Assembly (NCBI RefSeq): GCF_025602895.1
Contig: NW_026516269.1
Coordinates: 186,001-250,000 of the forward strand
Direction: 5' to 3'
DNA length: 64,000 nucleotides
From: Polychytrium aggregatum
Lineage: Eukaryota; Chytridiomycota; Chytridiomycetes; Polychytriales
In this document: positions 34,906 to 45,373 of the stretch, piece by piece
How positions within the stretch are numbered: the first letter of the stretch is position 1
Layout: each line of letters opens with the position of its first letter
Program-made: the position numbers and the translations under genes
Notes under the pieces: model-generated
Told to the model about the DNA's origin: nothing
The model's database searches: none
What the model saw: only the letters and a program-made list of their open reading frames with translations

Positions 34906-35690
34906 GTATGGGGGGAAGGCAGCGGCCGGATAACTTCTCGTTCATTTGTTTCGTCCACGCAATATTTGATGAGTTCGGACTGGTTGCGCCATATTCGTAA
35001 TTCAATCCGACAGAACGGGAATCCTGGAATTGCTCCAAATTTGGGGCGATCACACCCATTGGCACAGACCAGGGCTCTAGATTATTTGGATTGAAAGGGC
35101 TCATTGCTTCCACACATGCCCTTCGCTGTCCTCGTGTCGTTACATGCCACAATCCCGCCGGTCCCAAATTCGCTCGTTCCAACCCCGATCCAGCTCGTCC
35201 TGCTGCCTCCGTTCGCGGAGGGTGGGAGACGGCTGGAGCTGTCTGGTCGCCTTTGCTTCAAAGCGTCCTGTCTTTGATCGTTGGTCGCCCTCGTCTGCTC
35301 GCCCACATGCTAGCATCGGACTCCTTAGATATATTGTTTGTTTACGATAGTTGTATTGATTCAAGACAACATGCCATCAGCACCATGCGGTACCCGGCAG
35401 TGAGCCTCCAAGCACGCTCACACACCCCTGTTGCGGCTCTCGCCGCCTCTCCAGCCCACACGGCTGACCATGCGAGTGAACACTTCCTCCAGGAGGTCCC
35501 ACAGGAATTCAACTGTCTCGAGGTCCCGCTCAGGGATTCGTTCTCTCTGGCCATGGGAGTTCCTCTCAGGGATCTCCTCAAAGCCCATCCACGGCTTTGT
35601 TCGTTGGGGTCGCTGTCGTGGCCTCGAGAACCTGTGCGCCCCAGTCGCTCTGTCACTGCTCGGTGTGGGGAGAGGGCTGCCTCTCTTGCT
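34906..35690. other. Intergenic region without a recognised gene
   Basis: AT-richer sequence (34940-35110) followed by ordinary sequence. Open frames here have no conserved features and overlap each other on both strands. Confidence 0.45.
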
Positions 35691-36546
35691 GGTCATGGGA
35701 AGTGGTGTGTCCACCACTCTGTGTAGGCAATCCGCAATTGAGGTTCAGTGCTCCGTGTGATGTTGAGAGGGCTGTGCGGAACAGCAAGTTCAGGCAGAAG
35801 GTTTGTGTCCGGTGGAGCCGCTTCTGTTCGTTCTTTGGGATGGCGTCGAGGGCGTGCCCGTATTCCATCATTGGCCGCAGGAACGTGCGGTATGCAATCG
35901 TTAGGGTCTTGGCCGTGAGGTTTCCAAGGGTCTGGCCCATCTTGGCCATGTTGGATGCTGCTTCTCTTGTCCTGGTCACCATTCGGTCCTGGCAGATCGT
36001 CGATGAAGGCGCTGAACATGAGTGGGCTCAGCACTGATCCGTGGATCAGTCCTTTCTGGAGCCATACTGGCTTGGATCTTCTGCCCTTGCTGACCATTTG
36101 GATGGATACCCGGTCAAACATGGCTTTGAGGAAGCCGAGGGCGATGCCGTTCATTCCTCGCTGCTTGAGCTTGGTCCACAGTCGCTCGCGCCATACGGTG
36201 TCATAGGCGGCCTTGGTGTCGAGGAAGATCAGAGAGTACTCCTCGCCGTTCATCTTGTGGTGCTTGATCAGGGTGTCCCCAAGCCTGTGTGTGATGGATA
36301 TGATGGTGAATTGTTTGTGGAGATCGTTGATGGCGATAACCGGTGCGACATTGATGGGTCCCGGAAGTTGGGATAACATCTCGATGGATCGAGGCTTTGG
36401 ATCGTCCAGACGGTTTCCTCTGGGACCTGGTGGAATGTGACAGATGGAAGGGAGGACCAGATATGGCTGGGATCAATAGACTCGAGCGACTCCTTGTGAT
36501 TCAACAGGTGAATTGACATGTATTTACTCTTCTGGGCCTTGGCCAC
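35691..36546 (-). mobile_element. Non-LTR reverse transcriptase relic 2 with internal deletion and frameshifts
   Basis: Minus-strand pieces in order: a segment ending VPEETVWTIQSLDPS, then in another frame PVIAINDLHKQF, RT motif A (YSLIFLDTKAAYDTVW), RVSIQMVSKGRRSKPVWLQK, GLIHGSVLSPLMFSAFIDDL. After another shift comes RTFLRPMMEYGHALDAIPK. The YADD-containing stretch between FIDDL and the thumb is missing. At least two frame changes and one deletion make it non-functional. Confidence 0.88.
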
Positions 36547-36559
36547 CCTCCTTGGCAGT

Positions 36560-37181
36560 GAGGCACGCGGTGATGTGTGTTGATATCTCGGTGTGCGCTC
36601 TCGCTCGATGAGGATCCCGCAGAATCGAGATCAGGTGATAGCATATACACACTCAAGCGCAATTCAGCCGTAGGTCACATCCCCGCACAATATGTGGAAA
36701 GCATCTAACAGTGCCACAGTCTTGAATGTCAATTGTCTTTGTGGGCTGAAGACAGTCGCTCCAATGTGCCAATCACTCACCCAATCGATTGATGTCACTC
36801 GAATACATCTTCTTGCCATGAATGCCGCAGTGCTAAGCCAATGCTTGTCGAACTGACACAGCATCGCTTGAATGAAGGGACAGACACATAAGGGACAGCC
36901 ACATAATCGTGCTGGCATATTCGCCCTTGGCATCGCGTCATTGAACCAGTTGCCCATCAGGACCGCCGTTGATTGGAAAACGGGACACTGGATCTTTTTA
37001 GGTTGCCGTCTGGACGACTCCCTCGGATATTATCAGAGTTGGCAGTCGACCTCTAGCTTTCGCTCCTCCTCCCCACCGTCTCGATCTGAGCGCCGCTATC
37101 CAGTTCATCCAAAGTTGGTGGTGATTCTCACTGAAGCGATCAGACCCTTGTTGGCGCAGATACTACGCTGCGATACACATC
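36560..37181. other. Intergenic, upstream of the PstS-GPCR gene
   Basis: No gene is supported. It likely contains the promoter and 5' leader of the gene starting at 37182. GGGACAGACACATAAGGGACAGCCACATAA at 36876-36905 is a short imperfect direct repeat. Confidence 0.45.
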
Positions 37182-40100
37182 ATGCTCCCGCACGCATCAC
37201 GGTGGCTCCTGGCCTGGTGTTTGGCCGCATCGCTTTGCTTCCGATGTGCAGGTATGGCTGTTTGCATAATTTCCGTCCAGGCTGCATCCACCCCTTCGCG
37301 ACTGTCATTACCTATGCGCTCAGTAACCTGAGTAATCTTCTCGTTCTGCGCATAACCGCGACAGACGGATGGGTCCTGGTCGAGCCGATACTCCTAGGTG
37401 TTGGTGCGGATGCCCCGACGGAGGTTTACTCGGCACTAGCCAACTACTACTCAACCTACGATCCATACTTCAACTATGCCTACACTGGAATCGGCTCCGG
37501 AGCGGGTCGTGCGGCCCTCGTCGCCGGATCGACCAACTTGACCTGGGCAGCGTCCGATAGCGTGCCCTCCAATGTCACATTTGTCGGACCTGGGAACATT
37601 GTCGGGCAGTTTGTCCCAGTCCCCTCAGTCATAGGGCAAGTACATCCTCCTTGATTTCCTGGGCGGAATCTGTCGGTTGCTCACTGTTTCTTGGATGCAC
37701 GCAACCATCGTGCGACCACCAGAGCCATGCATTGACACGATCCCTGACATCCCGATCCTATTCAGCTCCGTGGCCGTCATCTATCACTTGAATGTCACCA
37801 ATCTTACGCTCACGCGGCAAAATGTCGCCGATATCTTCACCGGGAAGGTTGTCTACTGGAACGACACTCGGCTGGTTCAGCACAACCCTGCACTGACCTC
37901 CATCAACGCGCGTATCCAGGTCATCGCCATTAGCGGTTCCTCTGGAATTGCCTCCAATTTTCTATATGCTCTCAACAGCATCGACCCAACTCTGAACTTG
38001 GGCAACTCCCTGTCGTACCCGCTTTCGACATGGGGCCCGGCCACTGCAGCATTCTACGGCTCCAGCAACACAATGGTCTCGGACGGCATCCAGGTCACTC
38101 CGTACTCGATCGGCTTTGTCGACTACCCGTCGGCCTCGACAACCCTGGCCTCTCTCGCCTCAGGGCTGAACCTGTATGCCATCGCAAACATCATCAACCG
38201 CAACGGCGATGTCGTTGCCCCATCCATATACACGATGTCGGTGAGTTTCCAACAGCTGTACTGATAAACCAGCGACCGTGAGAAACTCTATCTGCGGACA
38301 ACACCGCTTGAGCGATAAATTGGCAAGGGCATGACCGGCAGTCCAATCATACGCATGTGTCCCTGAGCGGCCAGTCAGCTCACTGGACATCGATCACCCA
38401 TTCTCCCTTATTTCCTCATCAGAATGCCCTTTCCACAGCAAGCACCACAAACGTTTCGTCTCTGCGACACTTCTCGGGCGACATCGGCACATACATTCGC
38501 TCGACCTACATCGACACCACCACGCCAAATGCATATCCGTTCATGGAACCGTCTTTTATTCTCCTTCGGCAAGACTCCCAGCCCTACAGCATCGCCGAAG
38601 CTCAAATGCGTGCCACACTTCGTTTCCTCTTCTGGATGCTCTTTGGCGGGACAGAGACGGTGGGTAATCCGCGACATACTATGAACGGCTTGTGCAAGTG
38701 TCTGTCTATGGTGATTCTGTACGGCAGATCGATCTGAGTATGTGTGAACTGGTGGCCCTAACGCCATATATGTGTCTGGCCATCATCCTTCAGCAACCCT
38801 CGAATCGATCGACAGCATCGCCTTCAACCGGCTCCTTCTATCTTCAAAACAAATACATGCATCTCCAGGATCCCGATTTTCGACGCTTTGCGTATGATGC
38901 ACTCAAACTGGTCACCCAAAACGGAAAGGTGCTCTTTGATGCATCTTCTCCATGCAATCCGCACTTTGACGCTAATGGGACCTATATAACCGCCAACTCC
39001 TGCAAGCACGGGTACTGCGTCGTCGATGGTCCGTTTCAAGACTCCTCAGTGACTCGGTGCATCTGCGATGCTTGATTCATGAACAACATGCAACTGGATT
39101 GCTCTGAGCCATCCGCGCCATTCATGATCCTCTTTTACGGCGTCGAGTCCTACAACACTGCCATTATGGCGTTCCTGAGCATCACTGGGCTCATCAACGC
39201 CGCCATCCTGGCCATGCTGTTCGTATTTCGAGAAAAGCCAAACATCAAAGCTATTTCGCCGAATTGTTGCTACATAATCGTTGTCGGGGCCCGTAAGTTG
39301 AGTCGACGCACATTTTTTTGGAACCCGACAGCCAGAGCCGAGCTCAAGGTGGAAGTGCGCCATCAGTTCAAGCGAAGGCCGTGATACTACCCGGAGTTTT
39401 GATCTGACTTTTGTTGGTATCGGTTCTAGTTTTTGGTCAAATCGGCGCACTATTCTATTCCGCCGAGCCCAGCACCTTGGTTTGCTCCAGCCGGATGTTC
39501 TTCCCGGTCATTGCCTTCTCCTCAATCTTCAGGTTTGTTGTCGTAAGAGGATCATTATCCCCCCCCCAAAGCTCGAGAGATATCTTCTCTTTCATGAGCC
39601 CTCGCACTGCCTGTCGGCTTGGATGATAGCCGCATGCTCGCTCGCTCACTCGCTGACTGCTGGTACTCTTTCTTGCCGCCAAACTGCATGCAGCATGCTC
39701 TTGATGAAGTCTGTGCGGATCTACATGATCTTTGAAAACCGACGCATGCGCGTCTTCAAGACGCCGGACTGGAAACTCATCCTCGCGACGCTTGTCGCGT
39801 TGGTTGCCGAGATTGTGGTGTGTGCGGCATGGGTTGCCGTGGAAGGCCCCACGGCCGAGGTCGAGGGCAGTTTCTACGGGCTGGTATGCACGGCGACGTT
39901 TTCGTCCACGGTGGTGCCCGAGATTGTCCTCTACGTCATCAACGGAGCCATCATGCTCGGGTGTGTGGCCTTTGCCTATCTCACCCGCGGTGCTCACGAG
40001 CGCTTCCAAGAGTCCAAGGTCATTGGCATATGCAGCTACATGGTCTCCCTGACGTTGGTGCTGTGCCTTCCGATCGTCTACATTCTCTCCGGAAGCTTGG

Positions 40101-40924
40101 ACTCGCAAGCACTCTTCACCGTGGGCCGCGTGATCCTGGCTTGCTTGATCATCACGATCTCGTCGTTTGTCCCTGCAGCGCTGTTTGCAGGCAGGATCAT
40201 CGGCGCCCTCCGCTCTGACCCTGGCGAAGATGAAAAGTCGGGAGCCCCCAAACCCATGCACACATCAGATAATTCCAGCATCCAAAGTCAGGGCATGTTG
40301 TCTGCAGACATTGTCACCTACGTATATGACTGCGGCGTCCAAGGTCTCAAGTTTGGAGGTGCCTGGGTGTCATCGACTGTCCTGGTGTTTGTCACCCTGG
40401 ACATCATCGAATTTCGTGATCCCAGTCTCGACGGCCCCATCCAGGCAAGCTTCCGCTTCTCGGCATGTGGATGCGAGCTCTGTGACCCCGAATCAGATCC
40501 CGAAGGTGGCAAAGCACTTGCCCGAAGCGTCAAGCTCCGAAACAGCAAGTCTCAGCTCACGCTCGAGTTCGGATCAAAGGAGACAGCACTGACGTTTTTG
40601 AACAACTTCAAGGAAGCCAAAGCCAAGCCTCGTAATTCCAAAGTCAAGGAATCGGGGCCCTCGGTGACCTCGGAGGACAATTGGGGCATATCGCCAACGG
40701 AATCCTGGGCAATCTTGAAAGGCCCAGCACCGCCACGAACCGAAAGTGCAAAACGATCGTTAATCAGGAGTCTGGGGACGTCAGCGCATCTGGAACAAAC
40801 GATCGAATCATTGCTTCTAGATTTGACGAAAGCATCGACAGCCAGAGGAGCTGAATCAAACCAGGAATATGTGGTCATGGTGGATAGAACTCCGGTTTTC
40901 AATTACATGGGGGGCTTTACTTGA
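37182..40924 (+). CDS. PstS-type phosphate-binding ectodomain + EGF-like + class C GPCR 7TM fusion, with in-frame TGA
   Basis: Exons 37182-37251, 37365-37639, 37725-38240, 38423-38659, 38794-39292, 39430-39532, 39694-40924 close in phase (977 codons including an internal TGA at 39073). Exon 1 is a signal peptide (RWLLAWCLAASLCFRC). Codons 35-400 resemble PstS/PBP_like_2: GVGADAPTEVYSALANYY, GIGSGAGRAAL, ADIFTGKVVYWNDTRL, SGSSGIASNFLYAL, YSIGFVDYPSAS. Cys spacing at codons 420-470 (SCKHGYC...RCIC...C) is EGF-like. Then come seven helices with class C marks: IKAISPNCCYIIVVGA, TLVCSSR before TM3, KSVRIYMIFENRRM, GLVC in loop 2. A cytosolic tail of about 230 residues follows. It probably acts as a plasma-membrane sensor for phosphate or an anion (inference). 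The exon 2/3 join is the weakest. Confidence 0.83.
39073..39075 (+). other. In-frame TGA inside the EGF-like module of the PstS-GPCR gene
   Basis: The frame reads ATC TGC GAT GCT TGA TTC ATG AAC AAC ATG CAA CTG GAT TGC. Coding character continues on both sides in the same frame, and the Cys of the next codons completes the EGF-like pattern. A Gly codon (GGA) would be normal here. The nearest frame-compatible splice (GTCGTC at about 39022 to CTGAG) has a poor donor and would delete half of the module. Confidence 0.85.
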
Positions 40925-41280
40925 TGTACCATTTTTAATGCTTCGGGTGGGGAGAACAGGAAAATAACCTGCGGAACGCCCCGTCTCCGTTTCACAGTTG
41001 AGAGTGCGGGCAGCCCGGAACGAGCCGATATTGCTCCATTTCGGACAGATATGTCAGCACCTCTCCGCCAACATGAGAAAGATAGACGGGCCTCACAATT
41101 TATTGTAACGGCGAACGCGACTGGATTGTCCTGGACAATGACATCAATGACATTCTCTTACTATTGGGATGGCAAATACCGCTCCGGACCCAGCGGGCGG
41201 ACTCTTTCTGTTTCAAAAGCGCACTTTTATTTGCGTGCGCCAGCCCTTAGCATCACTGATACTCGACAAATCGACGTTCT
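40925..41280. other. Intergenic, 3' of the PstS-GPCR gene
   Basis: No gene is visible. It probably contains the 3'UTR and flank of the adjacent retroelement relic. Confidence 0.45.
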
Positions 41281-41625
41281 GGAAGGTGGCTACATGCCTC
41301 CTTCCCTGATGGCTCCCCACGATGTGCTTCGGACCACTTTGAACAGCGCCGTGAGGCAGTGCATCTGGGTTCGGTTGAGTGTCTTGGCTTGTTTGGCTTC
41401 GAGCAGATCGAGGGACAGAGCATACTCCATCGTCGGTCGGACAAAGGTCTTGTAGACCCGCACCAGCGATCTGGCGGTCATGTTGCCGAGGGTGTATCCT
41501 TGCTTTGCGATCCGTTGGGCCACTACTTGGGCTGTCGCCGTCATCCTCTGGATCTGTCGGTCCATCTGGAGGCCGTTGACGTCGAAGGTGGCTCCGAGGT
41601 ACTTGAACTCCTTGGTCGGTTCAAG
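41281..41625 (-). mobile_element. Non-LTR reverse transcriptase relic 3
   Basis: On the minus strand: TKEFKYLGATFDVNGLQMDR, SLVRVYKTFVRPTMEYALSL and NRTQMHCLTALFKVVRSTSW. It corresponds to the same post-palm region as relic 1 but with different sequence, so it is a separate copy or subfamily. It lacks the catalytic domain. Confidence 0.85.
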
Positions 41626-42532
41626 TCATGCGATCAAGACATGTCCGGTAATGATTGCAGCATCACCACCAACCAATTCAGTTCATCCCAACAGCACCGC
41701 AACCCGAGACCACCGATGGATAGAGTTGCCACTAGATTAGTCTCAAGCGCACATATATGTGTGTATTCAGGATCCATTGACAAAAAAAACGATTGCAAAA
41801 GCGGAGGGGGTCCTGTTTCCACGCTGCGAGCACTTTCATCGACAACATAAATAACTTGATAAAGGAAAAACTCTGTTGCTGTAGTAGTTGTTTTTTCTTC
41901 TGTCTTTCTTTCGTTCTTTCGTTCTTTCTTACTTTCTTTCGTTCTTTTGCTTTTGCTTTTGCTTTTGCTTTCCTTCGAAAAGGGGCTGATGTGTTTTGTG
42001 CTCTATGAGATGGGGGAAGGGGCAACAGATGCTTGAACATGCTTGGGGGATGGAGCTTTCGCTGGTATCGGTGTTCATCCTTCCCGAGGAGGCAGCAGCA
42101 GAGAGCCGCCTTGGTCTATGATTGAGATTCTCAGGCGGGGCAAGCTTTGCAATCTGGCACAAGGAATATCAGAGCTCAATCGACGGAGAGAGAGTGTAGA
42201 AATAAAAGGGAGAGAGAGAGATAGGGAAAGAGCGCGGCAGACACAAGTTGAAGCCAATCCGTCTGGTGAAAGCAGCCATCGATACCAGCAACTGAGCCCA
42301 ATCTTTAACCGCGATCTATACCAGCAAGCTGGGGAGGGGTCTTTGACAATGTTTGGTGAAGGAAAGTAAAGAGGGATAGGTACAAAGGAGGAAACAAGAT
42401 AAAGAGGGACAATTCGATGAACAGGTAAAGGCACAGCAGCGGCGGCCTCATGGGCTGGGAATGAGAGGCTGACGGTGAACAAGGCGATATATCCGAACGA
42501 GTCGAGGGACATTTCTCCAGAGCGCTGCCCGA
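41626..42532. other. Intergenic with pyrimidine and purine tracts
   Basis: No gene is seen. It holds a TTTC/TTCG-rich tract grading into TTTTGC repeats (41880-41975) and a GA-rich stretch (42180-42235). It contains the 3' flank of the minus-strand LRR gene ending at 42533. Confidence 0.5.
41880..41975. repeat. CTTT/TTCG and (CTTTTG)n microsatellite
   Basis: Imperfect TTTCTTTCG units followed by about four perfect CTTTTG units (41947-41970). Confidence 0.9.
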
Positions 42533-44629
42533 TCAGCGCCAGACACTGAGGTTGTCGTTGGAGCGGACGAGATGGTGCAGCGTCGAATCGAGGTCGGGAA
42601 TCTGGTGCGAGGATAGACCATACAGAGCAATGGAGCTGAGCCCTGTCAGGGACTTGAGCGGCTCGACGGAGCAGAGTGCCTTGCAGTCCGATAGATCAAC
42701 ATCGCTGAGTTGCGTGCAGGGACGAAGTGCCTCGATCGATCGGAGCGACTCACAGCCAGTGAGATTGATCGAGCGGAGATTGTGGCACCGGCTGAGCACG
42801 CTGATGGACCTGAGGGTCTTGCAACGGGCGAGGCTGATACTCGTCTTTTGAGAGAGATCCTCCAGGCTGGCGCACTTTGCCTTCTCCAGGATGATGGCGA
42901 GGGATTCAGGGTCGACCGGCTCCTCCTGGGGCACGTCACTCTGGTCGTCCTCGTCGATCTGATCCCAGCGATCCTGATGGCGCTGGCTCTCTTGCCGGTG
43001 CTGCTCCGGTCCGCCAAGCTGGCTCAGCTCGTCAGCGCGAATCTCATTCGTCTCCATATCCCCGACTGCCGCAACAGAGTCCGATTCGACAAAGAGACCG
43101 GACCCGCGGCGAATGCGGTCGTCCACCGGCGCGAGCTCAATGGCTTCGTCTTCGACGCGGCCTTCACCGAGCACCGACAGATCAACCGAGAGATCGGAGA
43201 AGGAGCAGTCGGGCTCGGGACAGTCGCTGCCGGCTGGTGCCTCGGTGCCGTCGACGGACTGAGATTCCAGCTCGAGCTGGCTCTCGTCAAAGGCCATATC
43301 GACTTGCAACTCGTCGTCGGCGGGCGCGTCTTGGTCCTCAATGTCTGTGGGAGGCTGTGACTCGGCAGCGTGATTACCGTTGGGTTCGGCTTCGAGAGAC
43401 AGGACTGGGACAGATGCTTCTTGAGGCAAAGAAGCATTATCTGCAGAATCAGGTGCTTCTGCGTGTGTGTCAGCAACGACCGGAGCCAAATCTTGCGCTT
43501 GTTGGGGTGGCAATGTGGCCGCATTTGACTGCTCGACAGGGTCGCTCGGGGTGGCAGCCAAGACAGGAGCCCTGTCCTCGGCCACGACTGGGAGGATGGC
43601 GGCTGGGCTCAGACTGGGCTGGCTTGTGGCGGGGACGACGAATGTCTCGGCCGGCTCTTGGTGCTTGATCGGTGCGCGAGAAGGCGTTGCGGAGGTCGAT
43701 GGCTTTGCGATATCGCTTTGGGCTGGTTTGCGGGCGAGTGCTCCAAGGAACCCCATGATCAGGTCGGTGCCGACGTTCTGCGTCAGGTTGCCGGAAAGCA
43801 AGGTCTCGGGCTTGAGGATGGACCGGACAGTCAAGTCTGTCGCTGAGGGCTGTGGGCCGAGAGACTTGAGGGCCGTTTCCATGGCAGCAACTCGAGAGTC
43901 TAAGACGCTGCAGCGGGCCTCGAACTGGGCGGCCTGCTTCTGCCAAGGGCTTGCCGGATCGGCGATATGCGAGGCGACGGCCTGGACGAGGGCCTGCTTG
44001 CCACTTTCGCCAGCGAGGACGAGGGCACCCGAGCCCGTCATTTGGCCGGACTCGAGAGCACTGACCTGGTCGTCGAGCTGGTGGATGCTGCCGTCGACGA
44101 GATCCAACTTGAGAGTGAGCTGGCTGAGGTGGGCTTGGAAGGCCGTGCGGTCGAGATCCATATCGGCGGCAGCCTCCTCAAACTGGGAGATCTGCCCAAG
44201 CAGCTGGAGCTGAGCAGCGGCGGCCTTGAGCTGAGCAGCCTCGACCGAACCAATGCGGTCGCAGAGGCCCTTGATGGCGGCTTCGACCGAGCCAATGCGC
44301 GAGACCTTGGACTCGAGGTTCTGGAGCCGGCGCTGGAGCTCGTCCACGCTTTGGGGGTCGAGCGAGTGGTCAGCGCGGATCAGGTCGGCGATTTGGGTTG
44401 CCACGAGATCGGTGGAGGCAGGCCCGGCTTGGCTGCCGAGAGTGTCGAGTGCGGTCTCGAGCTTGGTGACCTTGCCGGCGAGCTGCTGCGACTTGGCCTT
44501 GAGCGAGGTGATTTCGGAGCGAAAGTGGGAGACAATGAGCCACAAGAGGCCGCTCAGAAAGAGGTAGAGCCATGTGAAGGAGCCGGTTGCAGAGGAAGCG
44601 TCATCGTACACGCTATGAAAGCCGGTCAT
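42533..44629 (-). CDS. Single-pass membrane protein with coiled coil, acidic linker and C-terminal LRRs
   Basis: An intronless gene of 698 aa from the ATG at 44629 (MTGFHSVYDD). The frame is open further upstream but contains no nearby ATG. One hydrophobic helix (FTWLYLFLSGLLWLIVSHF, about residues 18-36) near the N-terminus suggests a tail-in-cytosol or type II anchor. A coiled coil follows (about 38-200, with IGSVEAA repeats), then an Ala/Pro/Glu-rich disordered acidic region (300-560). Leucine-rich repeats of about 22 residues end the protein (CKTLRSISVLSRCHNLRSI, CESLRSIEALRPCTQLSDVD, CKALCSVEPLKSLTGLSSI). The family is not recognised. The LRRs probably bind a protein partner. It is divergent from the LOG gene. 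Confidence 0.8.
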   Translation of the reverse strand: MTGFHSVYDDASSATGSFTWLYLFLSGLLWLIVSHFRSEITSLKAKSQQLAGKVTKLETALDTLGSQAGPASTDLVATQIADLIRADHSLDPQSVDELQRRLQNLESKVSRIGSVEAAIKGLCDRIGSVEAAQLKAAAAQLQLLGQISQFEEAAADMDLDRTAFQAHLSQLTLKLDLVDGSIHQLDDQVSALESGQMTGSGALVLAGESGKQALVQAVASHIADPASPWQKQAAQFEARCSVLDSRVAAMETALKSLGPQPSATDLTVRSILKPETLLSGNLTQNVGTDLIMGFLGALARKPAQSDIAKPSTSATPSRAPIKHQEPAETFVVPATSQPSLSPAAILPVVAEDRAPVLAATPSDPVEQSNAATLPPQQAQDLAPVVADTHAEAPDSADNASLPQEASVPVLSLEAEPNGNHAAESQPPTDIEDQDAPADDELQVDMAFDESQLELESQSVDGTEAPAGSDCPEPDCSFSDLSVDLSVLGEGRVEDEAIELAPVDDRIRRGSGLFVESDSVAAVGDMETNEIRADELSQLGGPEQHRQESQRHQDRWDQIDEDDQSDVPQEEPVDPESLAIILEKAKCASLEDLSQKTSISLARCKTLRSISVLSRCHNLRSINLTGCESLRSIEALRPCTQLSDVDLSDCKALCSVEPLKSLTGLSSIALYGLSSHQIPDLDSTLHHLVRSNDNLSVWR

Positions 44630-45373
44630 TGGAAACAGGCAAAGGACGACCAAGAAGAGGCACAGAGAGGCGAGAGCAACGGGTCGTCCTGGCTGGGGTT
44701 TGTGGGTAGCAGCGAGATGAGAGAGCAGAAACAGCGCCGAGGAGGAGGAAGAGCGAAAGTCGACGCAGACAAAGAGGATACAGATACGGTCGAGGAACAG
44801 GACAGGGCTCGATGCGATGGAGGTTCGAGCTGGACGGACGCAAGTCCAGGCGAGGCAGAGGGGAGTTGGAGAGCGGATGGCGGCCAGAAGGAAGCGCCCC
44901 AGAATGAAGTGCCCCAGAGGCCGGGGACGGAGGGAATGGACGGACGCGCGGCCCGAAAAGGAAAGAGCGCGCCGCGGCTGTCGCAGTGCGGCGCCAAGCT
45001 GCGCACAGAGACTGCGTGGCCGCAGCACATCCAGAGCGAGGCTCGCCACATGCACTGCCACATACACTGCCACGGTCGCTGCCACAACAGTCGGACAGCA
45101 CCGTTGTCATCTCTGGCTTCTGGCACTCAGATATCCCTGGATGTGCATGCTGGCGCTGTCCACCATGACCGAAATGCCCTCGAGTCCCGCGATGTGCATG
45201 TGCAGCGCTGCAGCCGTCCGCGAAAGCTGAAGCACAAGGCTGAAACGCTGGCCGAAATGCAAGCCGCAGCGCAGGCACCAGCGATCGTCCAGATCAACCT
45301 CGACCGCGTTCTTGCCGCCGATTCCCGCTCTCTGCCCTTCTGCCCGTTGGCAATCCAAACATCCAGCGCCACC
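44630..45373. other. Divergent promoter region between the LRR and LOG genes
   Basis: A GC-rich region with long open frames continuing from the LRR gene on the minus strand and none with conserved features. CACTGCCACATACACTGCCAC at 45053-45073 is a short direct repeat. Confidence 0.5.

Noticed and set aside
39022-39110. Intron removing the in-frame TGA of the GPCR gene
   Set aside because: The only frame-compatible sites (GTCGTC donor, CTGAG acceptor) are weak and would delete Cys residues that complete the EGF-like pattern.
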